Source: Lutjanus erythropterus (lineage: Eukaryota; Chordata; Actinopteri; Lutjaniformes; Lutjanidae). From it: a stretch of 64,000 bases of DNA. Within the stretch, counting starts at the first letter, position 1. Every line of letters starts with the position of its first letter. Below are positions 36,591 through 46,650 of the stretch, one piece after another. Position numbers and translations under genes: made by a program. Under the pieces are notes generated by a model. The model searched no databases and was not told where the DNA came from. It saw only the letters and a program-made list of their open reading frames with translations. The stretch spans positions 8,620,419 through 8,684,418 of the forward strand of contig CM034601.1 in the NCBI GenBank assembly GCA_020091685.1, written 5' to 3'.

Positions 36591-38164
36591 TCTTTTGCCT
36601 TTTTGCCTTCTTTTATTTCAATTGTTCCCAATGAGGAGAAAGCGTCTGTGGGAGCATGTGGTCGCCTAGAGAAAAGGTGTTGCCTTCGACATCTTTTTTG
36701 TGCCCCAACCATTCATAGATTGGGACTGGTCGCCCTGGTTATCAAGAAAGTGAGGGAGAATTTACCTTTCTGTTGTTTTTGCTTTTCCTGATGTGCAATG
36801 GAGAGACAAGACTCAACTCAGGTCTGTGCAGGAGAGAGGAGAGAAAGACATTTTGTACAGTGTATTCAGCTCTCAGTAATTTTGTAACTTCTAACAGAAT
36901 CTCTGTGTTTTGAAGTTTAGTTTCTATCCTGTGACGCTGATTGTACTTTAAATTATCTGCTTTATTTGACTGTTTCATGTCACTTTGAGCTGGATAGGAG
37001 TCAAAAACCCTAAAATTTCTTAAGTTCGCTGCTTCATAATAGAAGTTTTTAGATAACAAAACATCAGTACTTTTTTTGTGAAAAATATATAGGAAACGAA
37101 ATGTGGTTAATCATCTGTTGACCTTAAATATCAAACAATCTGCAATGTAATTCCATGCAGTTCTTTACAATGACCTTATCTCTCATGACATGGATGTGGT
37201 CGAACAGCCCCCACGGATCCATGTTCGCTTAAACCGAGGAAATGGATGCTTGTGAATGCTCTTCGAACCATCCATGGCACTAACTGTTTGGTCAGTTTCG
37301 TGAGGATGTGTGCAAGACATCAAAGAGGAGCATGCTGCGTCTCACTGCTTTGATATTCAACAGAGTTAGATAGTCATCTGGGTATCAGGGAGGTCACACT
37401 GCATGCTGACTCACTCATCCACTAAGTGGTAAGATCAAGGGTCTTCTTAATAATAAAGACTCGTAGGAAGAGATTTGCTGCACAATCACAATGATGGTCT
37501 CAGGATGAAGTAAAGTTGTGCCTCCTTACTACTGGGCAGTGAACAATGTTAAGCAACTTTTAATGTATGCAAAAGTCCTCCTTTGAAACAAAAGCAGACA
37601 AAGTAGATGGACCTCATGATAACTGTAAGATGCAGTTGAAGCCCTAAGAGGCATCTTCTGTCAGCACAACCCGACCTGATCCCTCTGCGATAAAGACATC
37701 AAAGAGAAGCTCTTTGTTCATGTGAAGTTATTATCTAGTTAATTCCATCATTTAGCTAATGGTCATCACGACTCCTCTTACTCTTGTGGACTCTCCATGT
37801 TGCTCCGACTGCAGAAAATATCACTGTACAAGAGATGAAAATATCCACCACTCTGCCGAAACACAAAGCAAATGAGAATGAAAGAATTGGCTCCAGCGGT
37901 ATTTCTTGCATGCTCAAGGGTGAGACAAAAGCTAAAACCAACACAGCACAACGAGCTAGGCTACAGCTACATGTCCTGAAGCTTGGTTCAACCCAGTCAA
38001 AACTGGTGAACAGAACTGAGCAAGATGAGAATACAAGATGGTGCCATAAGCTTGGAGCAAAACCAAAAGCTTGTAAGAAACGGGTTGCTGTTTTACCGTC
38101 CTCCACTCGGGATGGATCATCTTGGGGTTGGAAAGTGAATTCTAATGCACAGAAAGAGGGTTAA
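36591..38164. other. Non-coding stretch, no gene seen
   Basis: Plus (37784-38164, 126 codons) and minus (37756-38106, 116 codons) frames overlap almost fully just 5' of a LINE remnant. Neither shows endonuclease or reverse transcriptase motifs, so I do not call them. Confidence 0.5.
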
Positions 38165-39130
38165 TAATAGAGCCAAATGTGACCTTTTTGGGGAATCACT
38201 TTGCTATCGGTGGTTATGAATTTGATAGATTAGGTATGATGTGGAGTTCCTCAGGGATCAGTTCTTGAATTTCCCTTGGGCCAAATTAAACAGAACAACA
38301 CCATCAATAACTATGGTTATGTCGATGATACTCAGATATATTTGGTGCTCAATAGATTCATTGTGTCAGTGTTTAGGAGATAACTAACTGGATGAGCCAA
38401 GATTTTCTGCAATTAAATAAAGACATAGCAGATAACATTTTTGGCAACAAAGAGAAGAGAATTAGTATTAGTAAGGACTTTAATTCTTGGGCTCTAAGAA
38501 CTAAAGATGAAGTCTGAAATCTTGGTGTACGAATAGATTGTGATCTCATTTTTATCAGCTATATTAAAGCAATTACAGCCTTTATCAACCCAAAAAATAC
38601 AGCCAGAGTCAACGGTTTTATGTCCCAAAATGACCAAGAGAAGCCCACCCATGCATTTATGTCCAATAGAGTGAACTAATGTAATGGTGTCTAAACTAGT
38701 CTCCCCAAAAAGACCATTAAACAGCTGCAGCTCATTCAGACGTTTTTAACTAGGACCAAGAGAACAGAGCACATAACTCCTAAAGCCCTAAAATCTCTGT
38801 ACTGGCTCCCAGTCAACTATGGAATAGATTTGAAAGTGCTGACACTTGTCTATAAGGCCCAGAGTGCATTTCTGATATGCTCAACGAATGTAACCCGACT
38901 CAGGTTTATTAGTGCATCCCAGAGTCCAAACCAAAACATGGTGAAGCAGCATTTAGCTGTTTATGCTGTTTGTGTCTGCAATAAACTGACAGATCTTAGA
39001 TATGGCCCTAATGTAGCGATTATTAAGTCCAGGTTTAAAACTTTTCTCTTATGCGCCTATGACTGAGCGCTAAAATTTGCATTTAAATGCACTTTAACTT
39101 CTGAAGCAGAAATTTGGTCACTCCCGCCAT
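38165..39130 (+). pseudogene. LINE ORF2 C-terminal remnant (L2/Rex/CR1-like)
   Basis: Across frameshifts the plus strand reads CGVPQGSVL near 38240 and YGYVDDTQIYLVLN near 38312. The latter is the reverse transcriptase YADD site with A changed to V. Next come NLGVRIDCDL near 38520, QLQLIQTFLTRTKRTEHITP near 38720, LYWLPVNYGIDFKVLTLVYKAQ and a final KSRFKTFLLCAYD ending at 39064. An uninterrupted 78-codon frame (38830-39066) is the best-preserved part. Domain order matches non-LTR retrotransposon ORF2 from the palm domain to the C-terminus. Stops and frameshifts make it inactive. Confidence 0.85.
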
Positions 39131-40649
39131 GAGTGATGTCTTGGGCTCACCGCTGAGCTCTACTGGCAGGTTTTTCGGTCCATAGTCCTCTGAAGTCATG
39201 TTTTTATCTCACTGATTATAATTATCATTTTCTTTTATAGTATTGATCTTCTAATAACTCTCCTTTAATGACTGTTTTCACCATATTGTGATTGTATTTC
39301 TTATAAGGATTCTCCTTTTTTTTCTTGCTATTTGTACTTGTTTCCTTGCTTGCATAACAACATAACACATACCATGACCCAGGAGAAAAGTTCTCTGTAG
39401 CTTAAAATTGGCTTGTGAGACACATATGGAGCCAACTCCCCCCGACAGGCCCACAATAATACACTGTGTTTAAGGGGTCACACTAATACTTATTCAATTT
39501 AAGAGAACACACAGCCATGGAAAAATAATGATAAAAAAAATATTTGGGCCAATACAGTATCTTGTACATAACATAATTCCCAGCAATTTTCAGTAATGGC
39601 CCACTTGAAACATTTGTTCAAATTTACAAGCAATGACTCAGTTTACCCAGGAGAAATTTGACACAAATTTTCTGAATATAAATATTGAATTTCTGCTACC
39701 CGAGACTGTTCCTGTCCCTGTTTTTGCAACATGTTATCTTGCATGCTGGAGATGGTGCCCTGGTGCTTTAAACCGGGCTAGCGAGCTAAGACTGTATCTC
39801 AGCATCAATCTGCACCAACACCAGGCTTGATGCGGAGGTTATCACAGGAGCATTAGGATGCATGATTAGGATTCTTGTCTCTTCCACATGTTCCAAGCGT
39901 ATTTATGAGCAGACATATGTTGTGCTGTCTTTTTGCTTTAGGCAAAGTCAAGCCACTGTGTCAACTCAGATGGGGGCCAGAGCAAAGCCAGCAAACCACA
40001 TTAGCCCTTACTGGAGCTGATTAGATATCTCCATTCAAACACACTGACTTAAAACTAATTAGTGTTGGGGCAGATACAGGTTGTCAGCAAAATGGGAGGT
40101 ACACATCTCTACCAGTTATTCCAAAAATGATGTTCCTGTGGAGGATTAGTGGGCAAACTCAGCTACTGTTTGACCATCAAAACATATCTGTCAATTCAAT
40201 AGAAGTATAGCAACTATGTGCGATATTCTGTGTTCAAGCATGCTGTTGATTGAACTCATTCAAGTAACAGATGGTGAAGCATCTACTGCAATGCCGCCAC
40301 AACTACCTGATCCAACCAGCAGTTAAGGTTAGATTTTATGCAAGGTTTTCAAAGTGTTATTGTATAGTATAGTCTCATATTTCTTTAAGATGCATAGAGT
40401 AGAGTAATGGTACTGTAACCGAGCATCCTGGTTTCACCTAACTGTATAACCAGGCAGCTTTACAACAATATAATAGATGTAGAAATCTGCATTTTTGGAG
40501 AATCTCACAAAGCTGAAATTCTAAATAATTTATGCTTGATGTTGCCTATTCAAAGGTCAGAGCCTGCATGTTCCAGTGGAAGCTGTGGCAATTCGGAGAG
40601 TTAATGTTTTGGCATGGAGCTGATTAGATTACTGCCAGTAACTGAATTT
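39131..40649. other. Non-coding stretch, no gene seen
   Basis: The first 200 bases may include the 3' UTR of the LINE remnant. The rest is AT-rich with no recognised feature. Confidence 0.5.
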
Positions 40650-41340
40650 AATTCCAACAAGTAACCAAAAACCAAATCTCATGGAAAATGGTTCAGAATT
40701 AAGTGAGTTGCAGACTATTTTGCAGTCAAGGCAGCATCTCTCATTTGTAGGACTAGAGGCATCTGTCATTTGTGGAATACAGGGCCCTGAACGCTTCAAT
40801 ATGACAACCGTGCAGACATATAGCATAGGTGGTGGCAAAGTGAACCTAATGGTAGAGCATATCAGGTGTGAAATCAGTATACAGATACTCCAGTTTAAGA
40901 CAAAACAAAACTTTTCTATGGATGTTAGTTTTTGAGCCACAACAAAAGCCAAAATGTGTCCTGCAACAGATTTGTTTTTAGCCTAAGAGTTGTGACCCCT
41001 AGATGCCACAATTTTTTTCAGAAACAGCCCTTACCCTTGTCCAGGTCTTTGACCATATAGCCAAAAATGTGTGCATGTAATTTCTAATCCTGTTTCCTTG
41101 AAGTTATGTCTTGTAATTGAAGATGAGCTTTGCTTGCATTTAGTGGCCGTAATACAGTGGATAAACATTCTTCGCAATAAAAGTTCCCCCGGTGACATGA
41201 AGCAACATGAAATAGTAAAATAAAATAGATACTTAAAAGTATAAATCCTTGGAGATGGTTTGGGCATGATTTAGCCCTACTCTGGAGAAGGTGCAAATCT
41301 GTATGGCATGGTTTGACTTGAAAAGTGCCACTGGAAAAGC
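40650..41340 (+). repeat. Dispersed repeat, copy 2
   Basis: Matches the repeat at 36000-36419 in the order given there, with an extra ~120 bases (about 40725-40845) between the GCAGAC and AGCATATCAGG blocks. The region after 41080 does not align clearly with copy 1, so the right boundary is approximate. Open frames of 84-107 codons on both strands (40629-40952) lie inside the repeat. Confidence 0.6.
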
Positions 41341-41483
41341 TCCGCTAGCGAACAACCAAGCTGTAGTTGTACATTTCTCTAATACTTTAAATATTGCTGT
41401 TAGTAAATATGGACATGGCCTCTTAATTAACTTGCCTTGCTAGAATATGTAGAATTAACCATGAATGGCAGCTTTAATCTCAC

Positions 41484-41552
41484 ACACACTCTTTCTCTCT
41501 ATCTCTCTCTTTCTCACACACATACACATGCACCGCACACACACACAGATCT
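41484..41552 (+). repeat. Mixed CA / CT microsatellite
   Basis: CACACACAC, CTCTCTATCTCTCTCTTTCTC and CACACACATACACATGCACC blocks follow one another. Confidence 0.9.
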
Positions 41553-42039
41553 TAGACTAAATTGTCAGTGAGAGGACTGAGGATTTAGCCTACTTTTCTT
41601 CCCAGTACAGCTGGAAGGCTGTCGATGTATTTACTCCACATAAGCCTCCAGGGGGAGGTCCCTTTTGATGTGAGAGTTCCCTTAACAAGCATGGCATCAC
41701 GTATTAGCTAGTTATCTTTGTGTAAAAGCATGTTATGTGGAAGCGGGTGTGTTTGTGTGCCAGTGTTGTGCAAGATTGCATGGGGGATGTGACATGTCGC
41801 ATTTGCCTCAACAATTTCCTGCACCATCATCTATGAAGAACCAATACAACGTAATGTCTATACTTAAGGTTATCCACTGATCATGTGACAATTCTGTGCT
41901 TTGTGTGGTCAAATAATTTATGACACACCTTAACAAAAGATGGTTCACTTTCAGATCACAGGCTGTTCAACATAGGGAGGGCCCAGATCGCAGCGAGAGA
42001 GAGAGAAGATTTAAGGAATTCAGCTCATGGAAATCTTAT

Positions 42040-43060
42040 TATGTGATAATAATAATAACTAGAATTTTAATAATAATAATAATGGAAGCAACAAAACAGT
42101 GCAAATACATAGAAATATAGAGTGAAAACCAGACTAAACAGTAAATGCAGTGTAACAACAGAACACAAAATACAAATAAAACAATCTGGCAGAAAACACC
42201 AGCTGATAAAAGTTTTCAAAAGTTTTTTAAAATTGTGGTAAAAGACTGAGCTGACCTGACAGTGAGGAGGAGGCAGTTCCATTGTGTCTGAGCCAAAACC
42301 GTGATCCCCCTTTGCTTTAAGCCCGGGTCATGGGACATCAAAGAGCAACTGGTCAGCCAATCTGAGTAATCTTGGTGCAGAGTGTTGGCTTATAAGATCA
42401 GAAAAATAAGAGGGTGCCATGCCATGGAGGGCTTTGAATGTGATCAGGAGGATCTCAGACTAGAAGCCAGTGTAAGTGGGCCGGAATGGGAGTAATGTGC
42501 TTTCTTTGTGTTCTTTAAAAGCCTGGCTGCCTCATTCAGAACCAACTGAAGTCGAGCAATAGCAGACTTGCTTAAACAAGAAAATAACAAGCTTCAATAA
42601 TCCAAGCGGGAGGGGATAAAAGCATGGATGATTTGTTCTACAGTATTCTTAGGCAATCCTGCACTGATTTTGGCAATATTTCTGAGTTGTCAGAAGCAAG
42701 ATTGAACCAGCTTATTAATGTGATGTTCAAAATTCTTATTTTTTTTTATCAAAGGCTGCAGAAGGCTTTATATTCCCTGCTAAATACCAGAAGTAAAGGA
42801 TATTATTCTTATAAACTTGGTCTGGGCCAATGAGCAAGATTTCTGCATTCCACTGTAGGAAAAGTCAAATCCAGAGTATCAAGATTTTCAAGGTTGTCAG
42901 ATTTAAATGGTACATAAAACTGGGTGTCATCTGCATAACAGTAGTAAGCAGCGGTCTTAAACTGATGAATAATATGACCCAGGAGGTAGATGTACAAGCT
43001 GAACAGGATGGGACCAAGGATTGACCCTTGTGGAACCCCATATGACATACGAGTCATCAG
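42040..43060 (-). pseudogene. LINE ORF2 3' fragment with reverse transcriptase motifs
   Basis: The minus frame 43057-42809 reads YGVPQGSILGPILFSLYI (residues 6-23) and CYADDTQFY (40-48), the conserved template-grip and catalytic YADD motifs of a non-LTR reverse transcriptase. Downstream in shifted frames come an FKALHGMAPSYFSDL-like block near 42430 and the end MELPPPHCQVSSVFYHNFKK (from 42282), then an AAT/ATT-rich tail at 42046-42083 in the expected 3' position. Catalytic aspartates are intact in this piece. The endonuclease part is absent and the frame is broken, so it is a dead 5'-truncated copy. L2/Rex/CR1-like; exact family not determined. Confidence 0.9.
42046..42083 (+). repeat. (AAT)n tract forming the LINE 3' tail
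   Basis: Two AAT runs separated by CTAGAATTTT. On the minus strand this is an (ATT)n tail directly after the LINE 3' end. Confidence 0.85.
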
Positions 43061-44327
43061 TAATCACCCTTAAATATCTCTCTATATGATATGACAACCT
43101 GAGGGCACTTCCATCTACACTTTTATCGACCGTTGTATTGATGTTAAATTTACTCTTTAATGTTACGCACTCAGCCTTTCTCTATACTTCTGTTTTGATT
43201 ACATAAAATCTGTTTAGAGGTGAATCATATGTTTCTCAGAATACCTTTCAATACCCACCTTACTCTGGGTCATGACATTGACACAAGTTACCCTGATATT
43301 CTTACCCTCACTTTGACCAATCACTCCTCATGCCTAAACCTAAACAACCAACTCAACCAATGAAGGCAACCAGCACTAACCAAACAGAGGCAGAGTAGGG
43401 CAGGTCATGGCTTTGCCCCACTGGAGAAGAAATGGCATCTGTGGCCCAATGTGAAATAGCCATAGTTCTTTTTTTTTTCAAAATAAAACATCACATTTTG
43501 ACCATTGACCAATCCAATGTACTCTTCTGTACTTCCTGCATTAAAGTCTTTTCTAGTATTTTTTCTCAATGGACGACTCAGCTCCTACATGTGTATCTTT
43601 AAGAGAGGTAATCAGGCTTCTACTGTCTTCATCATCACAACATTTCAGGATAAAGATTTCAGCACCCCTTTGTCTGGGGGCTGTCGTTACCTTGGTCCGC
43701 ACAGTTTCCCAACCTTGATTTTGACTTTCACCTTGAATCACCTCCCATCACCTATCACCCTCTTTCCTACCTCACCACCACTCTCTGGCTTATTTTTAAA
43801 CTGTACTCTACACAATCACAGTTTGAGCACTGACATTTAAAAAGCCAGAAAGGTGGAGAAGAACGCAGATGCATCAAAAGGTGAAAACATGAAGAAGAAG
43901 AAAGAAAACATCATCTTTACTGAACTTTTAGCAAGAAGCTTTTGTAAAAACCTATTCCTGATCTTCTGGTCCCTTGTTTGGGTTCAAAAAATGCTTTAGC
44001 TTCCTTTTTTGATGTATTTTGCTATATTTCCTAACTGAAGGGATCCTCTTTTTTTTGTTGCTCTGCACTTAAGCACCTCTAAGCAGGCCGTGATCTCTTT
44101 GTGAGCTCTCCACCATTCTTTTATATATTTACTCTAGTGGGTTAGGGGGGAGAAAATGTTAAGTTCACCTTTTCTTCCAGTTACGTGCTCCCTCCACCAG
44201 CAAGCTGATTTCCACTTTGATAAGCTATCAGGTCAGCAGTACCTGAACAGAATAGCCCTGTCTATATGACTATTACACAGCAGGCAGTAAAAACAAACAC
44301 AACACAAGAACTTTGTCTGGCATAGCC
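43061..44327. other. Non-coding stretch, no gene seen
   Basis: A T-run at 43470-43478 and pyrimidine-rich parts at 43730-43790. The frame at 43505-43840 (111 codons) is not recognisable. Confidence 0.5.
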
Positions 44328-44612
44328 TGTCAGTTAAAGCATAGCTGCCTGAAAATGTTCCCCATCTGTTCTTTATGTTCATGTAACTTGTTTAAACAGG
44401 CGAATGTAGAGTTATGCTGCTATCTCAGAGAGGAAGCTACAGACAATAACTGACTGCAGTCTGTTTGTTCACTTTAGTATGTTTTCAGATTCATAATCGC
44501 GCCACATCCTGGAAGCTGATAAGTGTTTCCCATTTGCTTGTAGTCAAACCTCAGAGCAATCAAGTGAATAAACTAAATAGGTTTTCCTTGTGCTGAAAAC
44601 TAAAGGCCTGTT
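44328..44612 (+). repeat. Long direct repeat flanking an insertion, left copy
   Basis: Aligns with 45617-45898 over its full length with roughly 85% agreement by eye. Shared blocks include GCTGCCTGAAAATGTTCCCC, CATGTAACTTGTTTAAACAG, CTGACTGCAGTCTGTTTGTT and TTCCTTGTGCTGAAA. It ends where the (CTT)n tail of the inserted element begins. Confidence 0.92.
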
Positions 44613-44632
44613 TGCTTCTTCTTCTTCTTCTT
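44613..44632 (+). repeat. (CTT)n tract, 3' tail of the minus-strand element
   Basis: Six CTT units at the exact junction with the left direct repeat. On the minus strand this is (AAG)n, the expected retroposon tail. Confidence 0.9.
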
Positions 44633-45616
44633 TGGGATGCTCCTGTTAGGGGTCACCACACTTACGTTCGCCATACTTGCCCGATCTTAAGACCTCAAAA
44701 ATAGGGAGGATTTTGAAACTAAAGCAGGGGTCTGGAGGTCTTCCCTCAGAAAAATTGAGTTTCACAGACTTTTTTTCCCCCGCATTCTTAATTAAATAAT
44801 AAACACACATTTTTTGGCAAACAGATGCCTGCAGATGACTTATAATTTACACTTAGTAGCTTTAAAACACAACAGGACCACAACATTTAACCTCACTTAG
44901 TCTAATTTCAAATTTGATTACAATAATACAGAAAATTAATATTTTAAAATATTACTAACCCTAACCCCAAGTTTAAAATGTCCCACTCACTGAGGAGGAC
45001 TCATTGTAAGAACTAATTATGTTTTATACTGTGGTTAAGATCTGGATAAGTTTAAGGACCAAATCACCTGGTTAGGGAAAAATGATCATGCTTGTGAGAT
45101 CTTTTGTGGGATGTGGGGTTCCCTTCTAGACATGACCTGTGAGCACTGATGCATTAAGTAGAACTAGACAGCGGGTGCGAGCAGCTTTCTTCCCTGTTAT
45201 GAAACAACATTTGGTGCAGCTGGATTGTTGTCCAGGTGGAAACAGTAGACCCGCACTGTACAGTGTCAGACATTTGTCAGAGATCAGGAGACATACAGGA
45301 GAACTGCGACCCCGGGAAAAAAACATTTGTCGTGAGTTTTCTGCTTGATGGCAGACCCACTCCCTACCCAACCCAGTATAGGTTTTTAATGCTGGATGCC
45401 CCACCTGTTCAAGTCCACCCGATTTATCTGGGCTTGGGACTTGCAGTTGGAGAATGCACTGGCTTGTGCATCCTCAGTGGCTGGGGAACAGACCGGGGTG
45501 CAGCGATTTTGCCCAGGGGCACTTCGATATGTGGCCAGGGGGGGTAGCTGGCGATCGAACCACAGACCCTGCAGTCTGCAGACAACCCGCTGTACCACCT
45601 GAGCCACAGCCGCCCA
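44613..45616 (-). mobile_element. tRNA-headed SINE-like element, interrupted by other sequence
   Basis: Read on the minus strand, the element begins near 45615 with a tRNA-like head. The A box TGGCTCAGGTGG (45606-45595; one base from consensus) and B box GTTCGATCG (45560-45552; last base off consensus) are 34 bases apart. Next come a CGAAGTGCCCCTGGGCAAAA block (near 45525), GTGCATTCTCC and a GGGGCATCCAGCATTAAAAACC block (near 45400). The 3' end GTGGTGACCCCTAACAGGAGCATCCC followed by (AAG)n lies at 44613-44660. I recognise this order as a widespread fish repeat. About 650 bases between the last two blocks (44690-45345) do not belong and look like a nested insertion with a GGTTAGGGAAAAATGATCATG phrase near 45073. 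Confidence 0.8.
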
Positions 45617-45898
45617 CCTCACTTAACGCAATGCTGCCTGAAAATGTTCCCCATCTGTTCTTTCTGCTCATGTAACTTGTTTAAACAGGTGAATATAGAG
45701 TGTGCCGCTGTCTCGGAGAGGAAGCTACAGACAGTGACTGACTGCAGTCTGTTTGTTCACTTTAGTATGTTTTCACATTCATAATCATGCTCCATCCTGG
45801 CTGATTTATGTTTCCCATTTTCTTGTTGGTAAACCCCAGAGCAAATAAGCTGTAGACTTGTGAGTTTTTCCTTGTGCTGAAAGCCACAGGCCTGTTGC
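45617..45898 (+). repeat. Long direct repeat flanking an insertion, right copy
   Basis: Partner of 44328-44612. It begins at the base next to the tRNA-like head of the inserted element and ends with AGGCCTGTTGCT, corresponding to AGGCCTGTTTGCT in the left copy. Confidence 0.92.
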
Positions 45899-46483
45899 TA
45901 ACGCTGAATATCTACCATATCTGCAGCTATGACATTGGGTCATCACTGTTTCTACCATCATATGTCACTTTATCGTGTGTATCAGTGATAAGATCGTTGT
46001 CATAGCTCAGTGTTGCTTCATATGCCCGTTCATCTGTCCAAACTGTGCTTTAGTATTCAGGCAGTGCATGCTGCCAGGGAGTCATGACTAATATGAGCTA
46101 GGAGCCACCCCGAGTCCAGCTTTAGAGCATGTGGCCCATATTTGCATATTTTTCACCACCTGGTATGATATCTATCTCGGCACAGTGATGTTTATTATTG
46201 GAGAGTAAACCCTCTGATATTTCAGCGGCCTTTTCATAATCTTCAGAGTCATGTGGGGGGCCTTAGGAGCTTTAGAAATGACAGGGCGAGGATTCTCCCA
46301 TTTCTTTTTCTCTCACCCTATGTGTCTCACCCTATGCGTTCCTATCTTTAAAGCCATGTTATCACATATTCAGCCTTAAAGACGGATTCTTTGGAAACCA
46401 ACAGACAATTCTTCAGATGGCTGAGATACCGCACACTATAAAGAGCTCCCTAAATCCCAAAGATTATACATTTTTTCTTTTAA
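45899..46483. other. Non-coding stretch, no gene seen
   Basis: No repeat phrase or frame recognised. Confidence 0.5.
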
Positions 46484-46650
46484 TTTTGTGCACAAGTTAT
46501 TATCTTGTTTGCACAAGAGTATGCACGCAAGTTATTATCTTGTGCGCTCGAGATAATCTGTGCATACAAGATAATTTGTCCACACTTGTCTGCACAAGAT
46601 AGGGATCTCGGTAATTTGTGTCTACAAGATGATAGTTTGTGGACACAAAA
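46484..46650. repeat. Palindromic CACAAG(TTAT)TATCTTGTG repeat tract
   Basis: CAAGTTATTATCTTG occurs at 46493 and 46529. The second lies in the longer imperfect palindrome GCACGCAAG..CTTGTGCGC. TACAAGATAAT, CACAAGATAG and TACAAGATGATAG continue the series to about 46650 with periods of 25-35 bases. The tract can fold on either strand. The minus frame across it (46480-46893) has Cys-Ala-Gln-rich pieces that only reflect the repeat. Confidence 0.75.

Noticed and set aside
37756..38164. Overlapping 116- and 126-codon frames upstream of the LINE remnant as LINE ORF2 sequence
   Set aside because: Neither contains endonuclease or reverse transcriptase motifs. The recognisable LINE homology starts only near 38165.
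45541..45616. A functional tRNA gene on the minus strand
   Set aside because: A and B boxes are present, but the segment cannot be paired into a full cloverleaf. It is followed by SINE-body phrases and an (AAG)n tail far downstream, so it is a retroposon head.
44328..45898. An ordinary LTR retrotransposon
   Set aside because: The ~280-bp repeats could be mistaken for LTRs. I see no TG..CA ends, primer-binding site or polypurine tract, and the interior is a minus-strand SINE-like element plus another repeat.
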